A DNA stretch of 64,000 nucleotides from Streptomyces sp. TLI_105 (GCF_900105415.1 NZ_FNSM01000001.1:744001-808000); one strand, 5' to 3'; shown: positions 42,014-50,894, counted from the first letter of the stretch. Program-made: numbers and translations. Notes: generated by a model from the sequence alone, not told the origin.

Positions 42014-42625
42014 TCAGACCGCGCCCACCATCATGCGCGTCATGGCGCAGTAGCGCTCCGCCAGTTGCTGCGGGGTGTACTCGCCCTCGGGCCGGTACCA
42101 CTGGGAGACGCCGGTGCACATGGTCACGACCGCCCTGCTGACCTCGCGCGGGTATTCGGTCGTGAATTCCTTCCGCGCGACGCCGTCCTGGAGCACCTGG
42201 TCCATCAGACGCTGCTGACGGTCGCGGGCGCCGATGTAGGTGTCGCGCACCTCCCCGGCGAGGCTGCGGATCTCGCTGTAGGCGATGAACGCGAGATCCC
42301 GCCGGTAGGCGTGGAACAGCACGAGGCACTCCACGAGCAGGTCGAGCCGTCGCCGGACGTCGGAGCCGGCTTCCTCCAGGGCTGCGGTGCTGCGCTCCCA
42401 CAGGTCGTCCATGGCATGCGAGACGATCGCGACCAGCAGGTCCTGCTTCGCCGGGTAGTGGTGGTAAAGACCCGGTACCGAGAGTTCCGCGCGCGCGGCC
42501 ACTTCCCGGACCGTGGTCCCGTGGTAGCCGTGCTCCATGAAGCACGCCAGCGCGCTCATGAGGATCGGCGGCAGTCCGCTGCCCAGGTACGACCTCCAGT
42601 CCGCTCTGACCTCGGCGTCCATCAC
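42014..42625 (-). CDS. TetR-family repressor of the divergent SDR/acyl-CoA dehydrogenase operon
   Basis: 203 residues from GTG 42625 (or ATG 42622 directly after it), with AAGGAG upstream. Helix-turn-helix CFMEHGYHGTTVREVAARAELSVPGLYHHYPAKQDLLVAI fits TetR. The remaining three quarters is an all-helical ligand domain. It is divergent from the SDR gene, and two tandem 18-bp palindromes lie between the two starts, so it very likely represses that operon and itself. By family and context the ligand may be an acyl-CoA; that is inferred. Confidence 0.88.
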   Translation of the reverse strand: MMDAEVRADWRSYLGSGLPPILMSALACFMEHGYHGTTVREVAARAELSVPGLYHHYPAKQDLLVAIVSHAMDDLWERSTAALEEAGSDVRRRLDLLVECLVLFHAYRRDLAFIAYSEIRSLAGEVRDTYIGARDRQQRLMDQVLQDGVARKEFTTEYPREVSRAVVTMCTGVSQWYRPEGEYTPQQLAERYCAMTRMMVGAV

Positions 42626-42734
42626 AGCCCTCTCCTTCCCCCGGATCCCGATCGCGTCGGCACAGTATGCAGCGCCGCCCCGCCCTGTCCGACAGCAGCC
42701 CTCTTGACATACCCCCGGCGCTTCCCTTCACTTT

Positions 42735-42771
42735 ACCGAACGGCCGCTCGGTAACCGAGCGGCCGCTCGGT
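42735..42771. promoter_or_regulatory. Two tandem TetR operators
   Basis: ACCGAACGGCCGCTCGGT (42735-42752) and the perfect palindrome ACCGAGCGGCCGCTCGGT (42754-42771) lie one base apart in the divergent promoter region. They differ from each other by one base. This dense dyad is typical for TetR regulators of fatty-acid-type catabolism in actinobacteria. Confidence 0.8.
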
Positions 42772-42859
42772 ACGTCCGCCTGTGAGGGTCTCGGAGACCT
42801 CACGGCGGCGTTCGGCATCGTCGGCCTTTCGGTCCGGCACCCCCTCGAAGGACTGATTC

Positions 42860-43642
42860 ATGAGCGAAAACCACACCGGCCAGGGCCGTTTCTCGGGCCG
42901 CACCGCCATCGTGACCGGCGCGAGCCGGGGCATCGGTCTCGCCGTCGCCGAGCGGCTCGTCGCCGAAGGGGCGCGTGTGTGTCTCACCGCGCGCAAGGCC
43001 GGACCGCTCGAGGAGGCCGCGGCTTCGCTGCCCCGGGGCAGCGTCATCACGGTTGCCGGGAAGGCCGACGATCCGGACCACCGCCGCGAGGTCTTCGACA
43101 CCGTCGCGCGCGAGTTCGGCGGGCTCGACGTCCTGGTGAACAACGCGGGCATCAACCCGGCGTACGGCCCCGTCGTCGGCCTGGACCTCGATGTCGCCCG
43201 CAAGGTGCTTGAGGTCAACGTCCTCGCCACCCTCGCCTGGGTCCAGGACGCGGTGGCCCACCCGAAGCTCGGTTTCACCGAGCGCCACGGCACCGTCGTG
43301 AACCTCTCCTCGGTGACCGGCGACACCCCCGCACCCGGCATCGGCCTCTACGGCGTGAGCAAGGCGGCGGTGTCCCACCTGACCAGGACCCTGGCCGTCG
43401 AACTCGGCCCGGAGATCCGGGTCAACGCCGTGGCTCCCGCGGTGGTGAAGACGCGGTTCGCCGAAGCCCTCTACGAGGGCAAGGAGGCCGAGGTCGCCGA
43501 GGACTATCCCCTGCGGCGCCTGGGCGTCCCTTCGGACATCGCCTCCGCCGTCGCCTACCTGGCCTCGACGGACTCCTCCTGGGTCACCGGCCACGTTCTC
43601 ACCGTCGACGGCGGCCTCACGGTCGCCGGCGGCACCGCGTGA
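42860..43642 (+). CDS. Short-chain dehydrogenase/reductase, FabG-like
   Basis: 260 residues. Cofactor motif TGASRGIG at about residue 20, structural NNAG, catalytic Ser in NLSSVTGD and YGVSK with Tyr and Lys, and a C-terminal VTGHVLTVDGG. The basic residue after the first strand (TARK) points to NADP(H). AAGGA lies about 8 bases before the ATG. First gene of a three-gene operon with an acyl-CoA dehydrogenase and an APH-type kinase. It may interconvert 4-oxo- and 4-hydroxyacyl-CoA, as LvaD does in levulinate catabolism, or act as a 3-hydroxyacyl-CoA dehydrogenase. Confidence 0.87.
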   Translation: MSENHTGQGRFSGRTAIVTGASRGIGLAVAERLVAEGARVCLTARKAGPLEEAAASLPRGSVITVAGKADDPDHRREVFDTVAREFGGLDVLVNNAGINPAYGPVVGLDLDVARKVLEVNVLATLAWVQDAVAHPKLGFTERHGTVVNLSSVTGDTPAPGIGLYGVSKAAVSHLTRTLAVELGPEIRVNAVAPAVVKTRFAEALYEGKEAEVAEDYPLRRLGVPSDIASAVAYLASTDSSWVTGHVLTVDGGLTVAGGTA

Positions 43643-43670
43643 CGACCCGCCAACCCCCGAAAGGACTGTC

Positions 43671-44909
43671 ATGACCTTCACCCACCTTCCCCCCGAGGTG
43701 GCGGAGCTGCGTGAGCGCACCCGCCGGTTCATCCGCGAGGTCGTCGTCGACTCCGAGCCCGCGCCGGGCGGACGTCTCGACCAGGTCACCCGTGACCGGC
43801 TGCAGGCGGTGGCGAAGGAGGCCGGCGTCTTCGCGCCGCTCGTGCCGAAGGAGTACGGCGGGCAGGGCCTGTCCATCGAGTACTGGTCGCCGATCCTCCA
43901 GGAAGCCGGGTACTCGCCGATCGGCCCCAGCGCGCTCAACTGCATGGCCCCCGACGAGGGGAACATGCACATGCTCAACCTGATCGCGACCGAAGAGCAG
44001 AAGAAGCGCTATCTCGCGCCTCTGGCCGCGGGGGACGTACGGTCGTGCTTCGGCATGACCGAGCCCCACCCCGGAGCCGGATCCGACCCGGCGGCACTGC
44101 GGACCACGGCCGTGCGCACCGCGGGCGGCTGGATCATCGACGGCCACAAGCGGTTCACCAGCGGCGCCGTCGGCGCCGGCTTCTGCATCGTGATGGCACG
44201 GACCCCGGCGCTGGACGGCTCCCCGGAGGGGGCCACCATGTTCCTCGTCGACATGACCAACCCCGGCATCCGGATCGGCGAGGCGATCCACACCGTCGAC
44301 CGCTCCATCGACGGCGGCCACCCGCACCTGTACATCGAGAACTGCTTCGTCCCCGACGAAGCCGTACTCGGCGAGGTGGGGCTCGGCTTCCGCTACGCCC
44401 AGGTCCGGCTCGGACCGGCCCGTCTCACCCACTGCATGCGATGGCTGGGACTGGCGCGGCGGGCACACGACATCGCGCTGGACCGGGCCGGGAAGCGGGA
44501 GCTGTTCGGCGGTCCGATCGACTCCCTCGGCCTGGCCCAGCACCTGATCGCCGAGTCCGTGATCGACATCGAGACCTCCGACGCGATCATCACGAAGACG
44601 GCGGCGCTGCTGCACAGCGATCCGAAGGCGGGGTCCGCGATGTCGTCGATCGCGAAGGTCCACTGCTCCGAGGCGATCTTCCGGGTGATCGACCGCGCCA
44701 TCCAGATCTGCGGCGGAGACGGAGTCTCCGACGGGCTCCCGCTGGCGCAGTACCTCAACGAGGTCCGCCCGTTCCGCATCTACGACGGCTCCAACGAGAC
44801 CCACCGGTGGGCCATCGCCCGCCGGGCCTCGGCCGGCCGCGCCGCCGCGGTCCGCGCCGGTGAGCCGTACCGGGGCGACGCCGTCGTCGGCCGGGACGGG
44901 GGCGCGTGA
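43671..44909 (+). CDS. Acyl-CoA dehydrogenase, ACAD10/11 (LvaC)-like
   Basis: 412 residues. FAD-site signature CFGMTEPHPGAGSDPAALRT, KRFTSGAVGAGFCIVM, and the C-terminal helix QICGGDGVSDGLPLAQYLNEVRPFRIYDGSNETHRW. At the place of the catalytic Glu of MCAD-type enzymes (IYEG) this protein has Asp (IYDG, about residue 372). An Asp at this place is a feature of the ACAD10/11 branch, whose human members are fused to a phosphotransferase-like kinase domain. The kinase is the next gene here (TGATG overlap). It would form the enoyl-CoA after 4-phosphorylation of a 4-hydroxyacyl-CoA; substrate inferred. Confidence 0.9.
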   Translation: MTFTHLPPEVAELRERTRRFIREVVVDSEPAPGGRLDQVTRDRLQAVAKEAGVFAPLVPKEYGGQGLSIEYWSPILQEAGYSPIGPSALNCMAPDEGNMHMLNLIATEEQKKRYLAPLAAGDVRSCFGMTEPHPGAGSDPAALRTTAVRTAGGWIIDGHKRFTSGAVGAGFCIVMARTPALDGSPEGATMFLVDMTNPGIRIGEAIHTVDRSIDGGHPHLYIENCFVPDEAVLGEVGLGFRYAQVRLGPARLTHCMRWLGLARRAHDIALDRAGKRELFGGPIDSLGLAQHLIAESVIDIETSDAIITKTAALLHSDPKAGSAMSSIAKVHCSEAIFRVIDRAIQICGGDGVSDGLPLAQYLNEVRPFRIYDGSNETHRWAIARRASAGRAAAVRAGEPYRGDAVVGRDGGA

Positions 44910-46009
44910 TGGACACCGTCCCTGATGGCGTGGAGGTCGTCGCGAGCTGGGAGAGGGCTCGTCACCTCGACAGTCCTCCGTTCCTGGTCCTCGACGCGGT
45001 CACCGGCTTCCTCGACGCACACGGGATCGGCAGCGGCCCGCTCGCGTGGCAGCGCATCGGCGACGGCCAGTCCAACGTCACCTATCTGATCGAACGGGGT
45101 GGTGAGTGCGTCGTCCTGCGCCGTGGCCCGCGGCCGCCGCTGCCGAAGTCGACGCACGACATGGTGCGCGAGGCCCGCATCCAGAAGGTCCTCGGCGGGC
45201 ACGGGGTGCCGGTGCCGGAGATCCTCGCGGTCTGCGAGGACGAGTCGCTTCTGGGGGTGCCGTTCTACCTCATGTCCCGGCTCGACGGGACGGTCGTCAC
45301 CGACACGATCCCGGCCCACCTCTCCCCCGCCGAACAGCGTCGGGCCACCAGTGAGGCGGTCGTCGACACCCTCGTCGCCCTGCACGGCATCGACGTGACC
45401 GGAGGGGAACTCGCCACCCTGGGCTCCCCCGAGGGATACCTCGGTCGCCAGGTCGACCGGTTCCGCGGACTGTGGGAGGTCAACACCACCCGCGGCCTGC
45501 CCGCGGTGGAGCGCATCGCGGACTGGCTCGTACGCAACCTGCCGGCGAGCCAGGCGGCCTCGGTGGTGCACGGCGACTACCGCATGGGCAACCTCATGTT
45601 CGCCCCACAGGCGCCCGCGAAGGTCCTCGCGATCCTGGACTGGGAGATGGCCACCCTCGGTGACCCACTGGCGGACCTGGGGTACCTCACCGCCACCTAC
45701 TCCGAGGCGGGCCGCCCCACCACCCCGCTCGAACTCACCAAGGTGACCCGCTCGCCCGGCTACCTCACCCAGCGCCAGCTGGCAGAGCGCTACCAGCACC
45801 ACACGGGCCTAGATCTGACGTCGCTGCCGTGGTACCAGACCCTCGCGCTGTGGAAGGCGGCGATCTTCTGCGAGGCCATCTACACCCGCTGGCGGCGTGG
45901 TGAGCGCCCCCACGACACGGCCTTCGGGCCCTCGCTCGAGACGGGTGTCCCCCGTCTGCTGGAGCGGGCCGGGCAGTACGCCAGCCTGACGGCGACCGGT
46001 CGCCGCTGA
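44909..46009 (+). CDS. APH-family phosphotransferase (ACAD10/11-kinase / LvaA-like)
   Basis: 366 residues from ATG 44909 (GTG 44906 is one codon earlier). Kinase fold: GDGQSNVTYLIERGG glycine-rich part, catalytic loop VVHGDYRMGNLMF (Asp and Asn), and metal site ILDWEMATLGDPLADLGYL. These are the acyl-CoA-dehydrogenase-associated APH proteins, not antibiotic-resistance enzymes. In Pseudomonas the homologue LvaA phosphorylates the 4-hydroxyl of 4-hydroxyvaleryl-CoA; the same role with an unknown chain length is proposed. The operon ends at a hairpin. The small LvaB partner is not visible here. Confidence 0.9.
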   Translation: MDTVPDGVEVVASWERARHLDSPPFLVLDAVTGFLDAHGIGSGPLAWQRIGDGQSNVTYLIERGGECVVLRRGPRPPLPKSTHDMVREARIQKVLGGHGVPVPEILAVCEDESLLGVPFYLMSRLDGTVVTDTIPAHLSPAEQRRATSEAVVDTLVALHGIDVTGGELATLGSPEGYLGRQVDRFRGLWEVNTTRGLPAVERIADWLVRNLPASQAASVVHGDYRMGNLMFAPQAPAKVLAILDWEMATLGDPLADLGYLTATYSEAGRPTTPLELTKVTRSPGYLTQRQLAERYQHHTGLDLTSLPWYQTLALWKAAIFCEAIYTRWRRGERPHDTAFGPSLETGVPRLLERAGQYASLTATGRR

Positions 46010-46040
46010 CAGCCGACGGTGCCGGCCCCTCCTCGTTGCC

Positions 46041-46081
46041 GATGGTGGCGAGGCCTCCCTCACGGAGGCCTCGCCACCATC
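46041..46081. terminator. Strong bidirectional hairpin between convergent operons
   Basis: GATGGTGGCGAGGCCTCC pairs with its exact complement across a CTCAC loop, 31 bases after the kinase stop and 26 bases beyond the symporter stop on the other strand. Confidence 0.85.
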
Positions 46082-46107
46082 GAGTTCGGGGTCGGCGCCC
46101 CGCGGAC

Positions 46108-47709
46108 TCAGCCGGTGACACCACTCCGTTCGGTTCGCCGGATCCGGGCGGTCCGCCTCCACGGACGCGCGCTGCCGAGCCATCCCAGGAGGAAGGCCGC
46201 CGGGACGGAGACCACCCCCGGAGTGTCGAACGGGAACAGGTCGAAGTCCTCCTGGGGCAGGAGCGCGTAGACCGTCCCGGAAACACCGGGGGAGAAAAGG
46301 GTCAGGAGTATGCAGAGGGACAGCCCTCCGTACACCTGCCACAGAAGCCCTCGCCGGTTGAAGCCGGTCCAGAGAAAGGAGTAGACGAGCGCGGGGAACA
46401 CGCACGAGGCCGCGACGCTCATGGAGAAGGCGAGGAGGAACTCGATCGGGTAGCGGTGTGCGGCGACGGTGAGGACCAGACTCACCGCGCAGAGCGCGAC
46501 GACGGAGAGCCGCAGGACTCCCAGCTCTCCGATGACGCTCCTGGAACGGTCCTTCCGTCCGAACAGGTCGCGGGCCATGGAGACGCCGGCGGCGAAGGTC
46601 ACGCCGGCCACGGCTGTGAGCACGGCGAGGAAGGCGACGCAGGCCACGAGGGTGATGAGGACGACCCGGCCCGTGGAGTGGTGGGGCAGGACGCTCGATG
46701 CCAGCAGGAACAGGGCTCCCTGTCCCTTCGCGTCGACCGCCCCGATCTGTCCGCTGCCCACCACCGCGGCCGCGGCGAAGCCCGTCGTGATCAGGAGCAG
46801 GAAGAAGAGACCGCTCAGTCCTACGGCGATGCTCATGGAGCGCCGGGCGGCGGGCACGTCCCGGCCGGCGCTGACGCGCAGGATCAGGTGGGGCATCATC
46901 GCGGTGCCGAGGATGACGACGATGTGGTCGCTGATCGCGCTGAGCGGCCCGAGACCCGTGGCGTGCGCCCACAACCCCGGACTGAGGTACGCGTGCGGGG
47001 ACGTGCTCTTGTGCACGGCGGCCGAGAGCAGGTCTCCGGGACTCCAGGCGAAGACGCGGAGCGCCAGCAGGGTCACCACGGCGAGCGTCGCCAGGGCCAC
47101 GGGCACCTTGACGACCTGCACGAAGCTGGCGCCGCGCAGATCGGCCACGCCGGCGAAGCATGTGATGAGGCATCCCATCATGACCGTGCACACCACCTGG
47201 GCCGTCTCACTCGGCATGCCGATCAGCAGAGCCGTGGTGACGCCGCCGGCCCGCAGTTGGACCATGAGCAGAGGGATGGCGATGCACAGGGTGACCACCG
47301 CGCCCGCCGTCCGCGCACCGGGCCCCTCGACACGCAGGGAGAACAGCTGTCCGAGGGTGTAGCGGCCGGTGCTGCGGATCCTCGGGACGAGGAGCAGGAA
47401 GACGCCGAGGGCGATGGCGCTGTCGACGGCGATCGAGACCCCGTCATAACCGAAGAGGGAGATCGATCCCGGCAGCGTGACCAGGATGACGACCGTGATC
47501 TGTTCGCCGGCCATGGCGACGCCGTTGAAGACGGGGGTGAGGGACCGGTCGGCGACGTAGAGACCTTCCAGGTCGTCGCCCTGGGTGGCGAGGGTGAAGA
47601 CCCACAGAAGGCAGATGCCGATGAAGACGAGGAACGCGCTGATCACGGCGCTCCTTGCCTCGGAACCGATCGGGTCGAGCGAGCCGGCGCCCAGGAGGTA
47701 GGGGGTCAT
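46108..47709 (-). CDS. Sodium:solute symporter family permease
   Basis: 533 residues from ATG 47709 (a GTG one codon upstream is possible). About thirteen membrane segments. SSS-family patches: LEGLYVADRSLTPVFNGVAMAGEQITVV, FLLLVPRIRSTGRYTLGQLFSLR, ATGLGPLSAISDHIVVILGTAMMPHLILR. It resembles the acetate/propionate (ActP) branch. It overlaps the stop of a small two-helix protein, its usual partner. The cargo could be a carboxylate or amine that feeds the neighbouring catabolic genes. Confidence 0.88.
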   Translation of the reverse strand: MTPYLLGAGSLDPIGSEARSAVISAFLVFIGICLLWVFTLATQGDDLEGLYVADRSLTPVFNGVAMAGEQITVVILVTLPGSISLFGYDGVSIAVDSAIALGVFLLLVPRIRSTGRYTLGQLFSLRVEGPGARTAGAVVTLCIAIPLLMVQLRAGGVTTALLIGMPSETAQVVCTVMMGCLITCFAGVADLRGASFVQVVKVPVALATLAVVTLLALRVFAWSPGDLLSAAVHKSTSPHAYLSPGLWAHATGLGPLSAISDHIVVILGTAMMPHLILRVSAGRDVPAARRSMSIAVGLSGLFFLLLITTGFAAAAVVGSGQIGAVDAKGQGALFLLASSVLPHHSTGRVVLITLVACVAFLAVLTAVAGVTFAAGVSMARDLFGRKDRSRSVIGELGVLRLSVVALCAVSLVLTVAAHRYPIEFLLAFSMSVAASCVFPALVYSFLWTGFNRRGLLWQVYGGLSLCILLTLFSPGVSGTVYALLPQEDFDLFPFDTPGVVSVPAAFLLGWLGSARPWRRTARIRRTERSGVTG

Positions 47710-48023
47710 CACGCGCCCCTGGCCGTATGAGAGGCGGCGGTCGTCGCCGACGCCGATGTGCAGGAGGACGCGGTCCGGTGCTCGTACCAGCACGTCCCGC
47801 CGACGAGGGCGGCGAGCTGTACGAATGCCCATCCGAGGCCGAGCGTGAGGCGTCCGTACACGGCGGTCGCTCCGAGGGTCGTGGAGCAGGAGAGCAGGAC
47901 GCCGACGGCGAGCGGCAGCGCGTTGATCGTGACCAGCATCCGCGTGTCACCGGGGGACGAGTGGGGCGCCGGCGTGGGAAGCCCCCGTCGCGGGACGGGG
48001 GGCCGGGAGGAAACGGAGGGCAC
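47709..48023 (-). CDS. Small two-helix membrane protein, DUF485-like partner of the symporter
   Basis: 104 residues from GTG 48023, chosen because GGAGAGAGG lies just upstream; a later ATG at 47939 would leave no ribosome site. A Pro/Ser/Arg-rich cytoplasmic start is followed by two hydrophobic helices, LPLAVGVLLSCSTTLGATAVYG and LTLGLGWAFVQLAALVGGTCWYEHR. Small proteins of this kind precede many ActP-like symporter genes. TGATG overlap with the symporter supports one functional unit. The C-terminal tail is Ser/Thr/Ala-rich. The 277 bases upstream (48024-48300) show no gene. Confidence 0.65.
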   Translation of the reverse strand: MPSVSSRPPVPRRGLPTPAPHSSPGDTRMLVTINALPLAVGVLLSCSTTLGATAVYGRLTLGLGWAFVQLAALVGGTCWYEHRTASSCTSASATTAASHTARGA

Positions 48024-48300
48024 GGGACCTCTCTCCGGAAGAAGGAAGACGGCCACGGCGCACGGGGGTGGAGAGCGGTCGCAGCCGTCGGGGACGGGCG
48101 ACAGGAGTCGGTCGGCTGCGGCCCACACCGATCGGGAGGGGGGCGGCCTGATGCCGAGGCGCCGGTCTGGCGTCACAACGGCAATTGATGAGGGTGGGTT
48201 GCCTTACGGCGTGGCCCAGAAGGCCGGGTACAGGCGTGTGAGACGCCGGGCGCGCGGAGTGTCGGTCAGGATGTCGGCGCCACCGGGCAGCGTCCGGCGG

Positions 48301-49575
48301 TCAGCCCGCTGCGGGCCCCCGCAGCTGACGCAGAACCTTCTCGAGGGCGTCGGCGGTGGCGTCGATGTCCGTCCGGCGGTGCGCAGTGCTGAGGAAGATC
48401 TTGCCCGAAGGCATGAACACCACGCCGTGGGCGAGCATCCCACCCAGAATCTGCGGCCAGGGACCGCCGGTGCCGTGCAGGCCGGTGGCATCGAGGTCCG
48501 GGACGAACTGGAGCAGAGAACCGACGCGGTTGAGACGGGCGGGTTGGGGCGCGGAGGCCAGCAGGTCCCCGATCACGAGCTCGAACTGGGCGGAGACGCT
48601 TTCCAGCGTTTCATAGACGGAAGGGTCCTCGAGTGCTCCCATGGTCGCCTGTACGGCGGCCAGCGCGACGGGGTTTCCGTTGAACGTCCCGGCGTGGACC
48701 ACGCCGTCGGTCACCTGGTCGATCAGGTCCGCTCGGCCGACGACGGCGCTCTGGGTGAAACCGCCGGCCATGGCCTTGCCGAAGACGGAGAGGTCGGGGT
48801 GCACCCCGAAGAATTCGGCCGCGCCACCCCGGGCGATCCTGAAGCCGGCGATCACCTCGTCGTAGATGAGCACCACCCCGTGCTGGTCGCAACGGGATCG
48901 CAGGGTCTGCAGGAATTCCTGCGAGGGCGCTTCGACGCCGGCGTTGCTCATGATCGGGTCGATGAGCACGGCGGCGATGTCCCGTTCGACGGCGTCCGCG
49001 AGAATGCGTTCGATCATCTCCACGTCGTTGAACCGCGCCACCACGAGGTCGTCGAGTGCACTCGGGCTCTGCCCCCTGCTCGCGGGCACCGCGACCTCAC
49101 CCGTGTCGGCGTCGCTCAAACCGGCGTACACGGTGTCGTGCCATCCGTGGTAGCTCTTGGCGAACTTCACCACCCGCCGGCGCCCCGTGGCCGCCCGCGC
49201 CAGGCGCAGTGCGACCTGAACCGCTTCGGTCCCGGTGTTGCTCCAGAGCAGGCGTTCGCCGTGCGGGACGGATTGGAGAACCGCCTCCGCCGCCGCGTAC
49301 TCGAGGACGTGGCCGGTGCCGACGACCTGCATCCGCGAGACGACGTCGAGTACCGCGTCCACGATGCGGGGGTCGCCGTGTCCGAGGACGAGGGGACCCC
49401 ACGCCATGACGTAGTCGATGTAACGGTCGCCGTCCAGGTCCCAGACGTGGGCTCCTCGCGCCTCGCTCACGAAGAGCGGATGGGGCTGCATGGCCGCGCG
49501 GAGGCCGGAGCCCACCCCTGCTCCCACACTGCGCCGGGCCCGCTCGAAGGCGATGCGCGATGACTCCAGGCCCAT
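48301..49575 (-). CDS. Class III PLP aminotransferase, glutamate-1-semialdehyde aminomutase-like
   Basis: 424 residues; AAGGAAGG precedes the ATG. Fold-type I PLP motifs: SNTGTEAVQVALRLARAATGR (phosphate site), SYHGWHD, LIYDEVIAGFR (cofactor Asp) and LSVFGKAMAGGFTQSAVVGR with the Schiff-base Lys. It aligns with the HemL branch, but the setting (beside amine and amino-acid oxidising genes, far from haem genes) points to an omega-aminotransferase or aminomutase of a catabolic pathway. Substrate unknown. A perfect hairpin separates it from the gene upstream. Confidence 0.87.
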   Translation of the reverse strand: MGLESSRIAFERARRSVGAGVGSGLRAAMQPHPLFVSEARGAHVWDLDGDRYIDYVMAWGPLVLGHGDPRIVDAVLDVVSRMQVVGTGHVLEYAAAEAVLQSVPHGERLLWSNTGTEAVQVALRLARAATGRRRVVKFAKSYHGWHDTVYAGLSDADTGEVAVPASRGQSPSALDDLVVARFNDVEMIERILADAVERDIAAVLIDPIMSNAGVEAPSQEFLQTLRSRCDQHGVVLIYDEVIAGFRIARGGAAEFFGVHPDLSVFGKAMAGGFTQSAVVGRADLIDQVTDGVVHAGTFNGNPVALAAVQATMGALEDPSVYETLESVSAQFELVIGDLLASAPQPARLNRVGSLLQFVPDLDATGLHGTGGPWPQILGGMLAHGVVFMPSGKIFLSTAHRRTDIDATADALEKVLRQLRGPAAG

Positions 49576-49597
49576 TCGATGTTCCTTCCTTCTCGGT

Positions 49598-49641
49598 CAC
49601 CGGGGAACCGGCCGCCCAGGAAGGCGGCCGGTTCCCCGGTG
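49598..49641 (-). terminator. Hairpin between the DapB-like and aminotransferase genes
   Basis: A 19-bp perfect stem (49598-49616 with 49623-49641) and a six-base loop (CAGGAA). Such a strong hairpin suggests that the aminotransferase has its own promoter or is attenuated. Confidence 0.8.
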
Positions 49642-49682
49642 TCTGTCTGACGCCCGGTACCGGGCGAGGTGTCGCGGGTGCC

Positions 49683-50711
49683 TCAGGGCGCGACGCGGGC
49701 GCCCTTGCTGGCCAGGGCGCCCACCGGCAGGTCCTCGACGGTGCGGAAGCCCGGTTCCGCCTCGACGACCGCGGTCACGGCGTTCGATGCCATGGCCACA
49801 GTGGAAAGGAAGCTCTCGAACCCGCCGGGCACGACGACTTCGATCGTCTGCTCGCGACCGACGAGCAGGAGTCCGTCACCGCGTTCGACGGCGTCCGCCG
49901 GGTCGAAGATGCCGAACCGGGTGGCCAGTTCGATGACCGCCTTCCCCTGCACCAGTCCACGAGCCCGGTGCAGGACGCTCGTCACGGTTCCCGCGGGGAT
50001 GACGGCGTGTTGCCCCCTGCGTTCCGTCTCCGCGATCAGGTCTCGCTCGACGGTGTCGACCTCGATCGAGTCGAGATCCCATTCCAGTCCACGGGCCAGG
50101 GCACTGATGCTCTGCGCGAAGCCGACGTGCCCCATGACACGACCCGCATCGCGCTCGGCGTCGAACTCGGCCGGCATGAGACCCAGCCCGAACTTCCTCA
50201 GGATCGCGCCGTAGCGCCTCATGTCCGCCGTACGCCGCACGGACACACGATCCACGCCGAGCGTGAGGCCGCTCAGCACCAGCGGAAGCGTGTCCATGAG
50301 CATCCCCGGGTTGCAGCCGGTGCCCAGTACGGAGACGCCGTGTTCGCGCGCGAGCCGATCCAGGCGAGCCACAGCCTGCGCGTGGCTCCGGGTCGGATCC
50401 CTCAGCTCCTCGCAGATCGACACGACGTTCGTCCCCCGTTCGATGAGGGCGGTGAGCGTCGGTTCTATCGCGTCCACCCAGGACGACGTGGCGACGACGG
50501 CCACGTCGGCAGGCAGCAGCTCCGCGACGGAAGCGACCACGGGGACACTCGGCGCACCGGCGACGAAGTCGGAGAGGGGCACTCCGGCCTTGTCCGCCCC
50601 GATGTCCAGCGCACCCAGGAGTGCGCAGTCGCGTCGGCTCACCAGCGACTCGGCGATGGCGATGCCCGTGGCTCCGAGTCCGACGAGAATGACACCGGTC
50701 GGCTTGGTCAT
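49683..50711 (-). CDS. DapB-like NAD(P)-dependent dehydrogenase (2,4-diaminopentanoate dehydrogenase type)
   Basis: 342 residues; GGAGG lies 9 bases before the ATG. N-terminal Rossmann motif VILVGLGATGIAIAESL. The middle GTGCNPGMLMDTLPLVLSGL is the signature of the dihydrodipicolinate-reductase-like amine dehydrogenases that include 2,4-diaminopentanoate dehydrogenase of ornithine fermentation. It would oxidatively deaminate an amino acid or amine, or reduce the reverse. Neighbours are an aminotransferase and a PhyH dioxygenase. True DapB of lysine synthesis is shorter and lacks this central motif. Confidence 0.78.
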   Translation of the reverse strand: MTKPTGVILVGLGATGIAIAESLVSRRDCALLGALDIGADKAGVPLSDFVAGAPSVPVVASVAELLPADVAVVATSSWVDAIEPTLTALIERGTNVVSICEELRDPTRSHAQAVARLDRLAREHGVSVLGTGCNPGMLMDTLPLVLSGLTLGVDRVSVRRTADMRRYGAILRKFGLGLMPAEFDAERDAGRVMGHVGFAQSISALARGLEWDLDSIEVDTVERDLIAETERRGQHAVIPAGTVTSVLHRARGLVQGKAVIELATRFGIFDPADAVERGDGLLLVGREQTIEVVVPGGFESFLSTVAMASNAVTAVVEAEPGFRTVEDLPVGALASKGARVAP

Positions 50712-50802
50712 GTTCGAGTGCCTCCTTCAGCACACGCGGGACGGTGGCACCGAATCCGGCGTCCCGTGGATCGATGAGCGGGAACGAGGGCCAGACCTGG
50801 AC

Positions 50803-50845
50803 GACGTCCCGCAGAAGGCCCGTGGAGGGCTCTCTGCGGGACGTC
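50803..50845 (-). terminator. Hairpin downstream of the PhyH gene
   Basis: GACGTCCCGCAGA pairs with TCTGCGGGACGTC around a 17-base loop that itself can form GGCCC/GGGCT pairs. It lies 50 bases after the PhyH stop and about 90 bases before the DapB-like start. Confidence 0.7.
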
Positions 50846-50894
50846 TCGCTCACGGGGCGCCGACGACGAGGCCGCGCGAGCTGGTCAGGTCGGC

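Noticed and set aside
41541..42818. A 425-residue open frame spanning the empty region and antisense-frame to the TetR gene
   Set aside because: It overlaps the real TetR gene in another frame, is Arg/Pro-rich and matches no family.
44909..46009. Aminoglycoside resistance kinase
   Set aside because: The protein belongs with acyl-CoA-dehydrogenase-linked APH kinases by its motifs and operon; there is no resistance context.
48301..49575. Haem-pathway glutamate-1-semialdehyde aminomutase (hemL)
   Set aside because: No haem genes are near and the neighbourhood is catabolic; a housekeeping hemL would be expected elsewhere.
49683..50711. Lysine-pathway dihydrodipicolinate reductase (dapB)
   Set aside because: The protein is about 90 residues too long and has the GTGCNPGMLMD motif of diaminopentanoate-type dehydrogenases.
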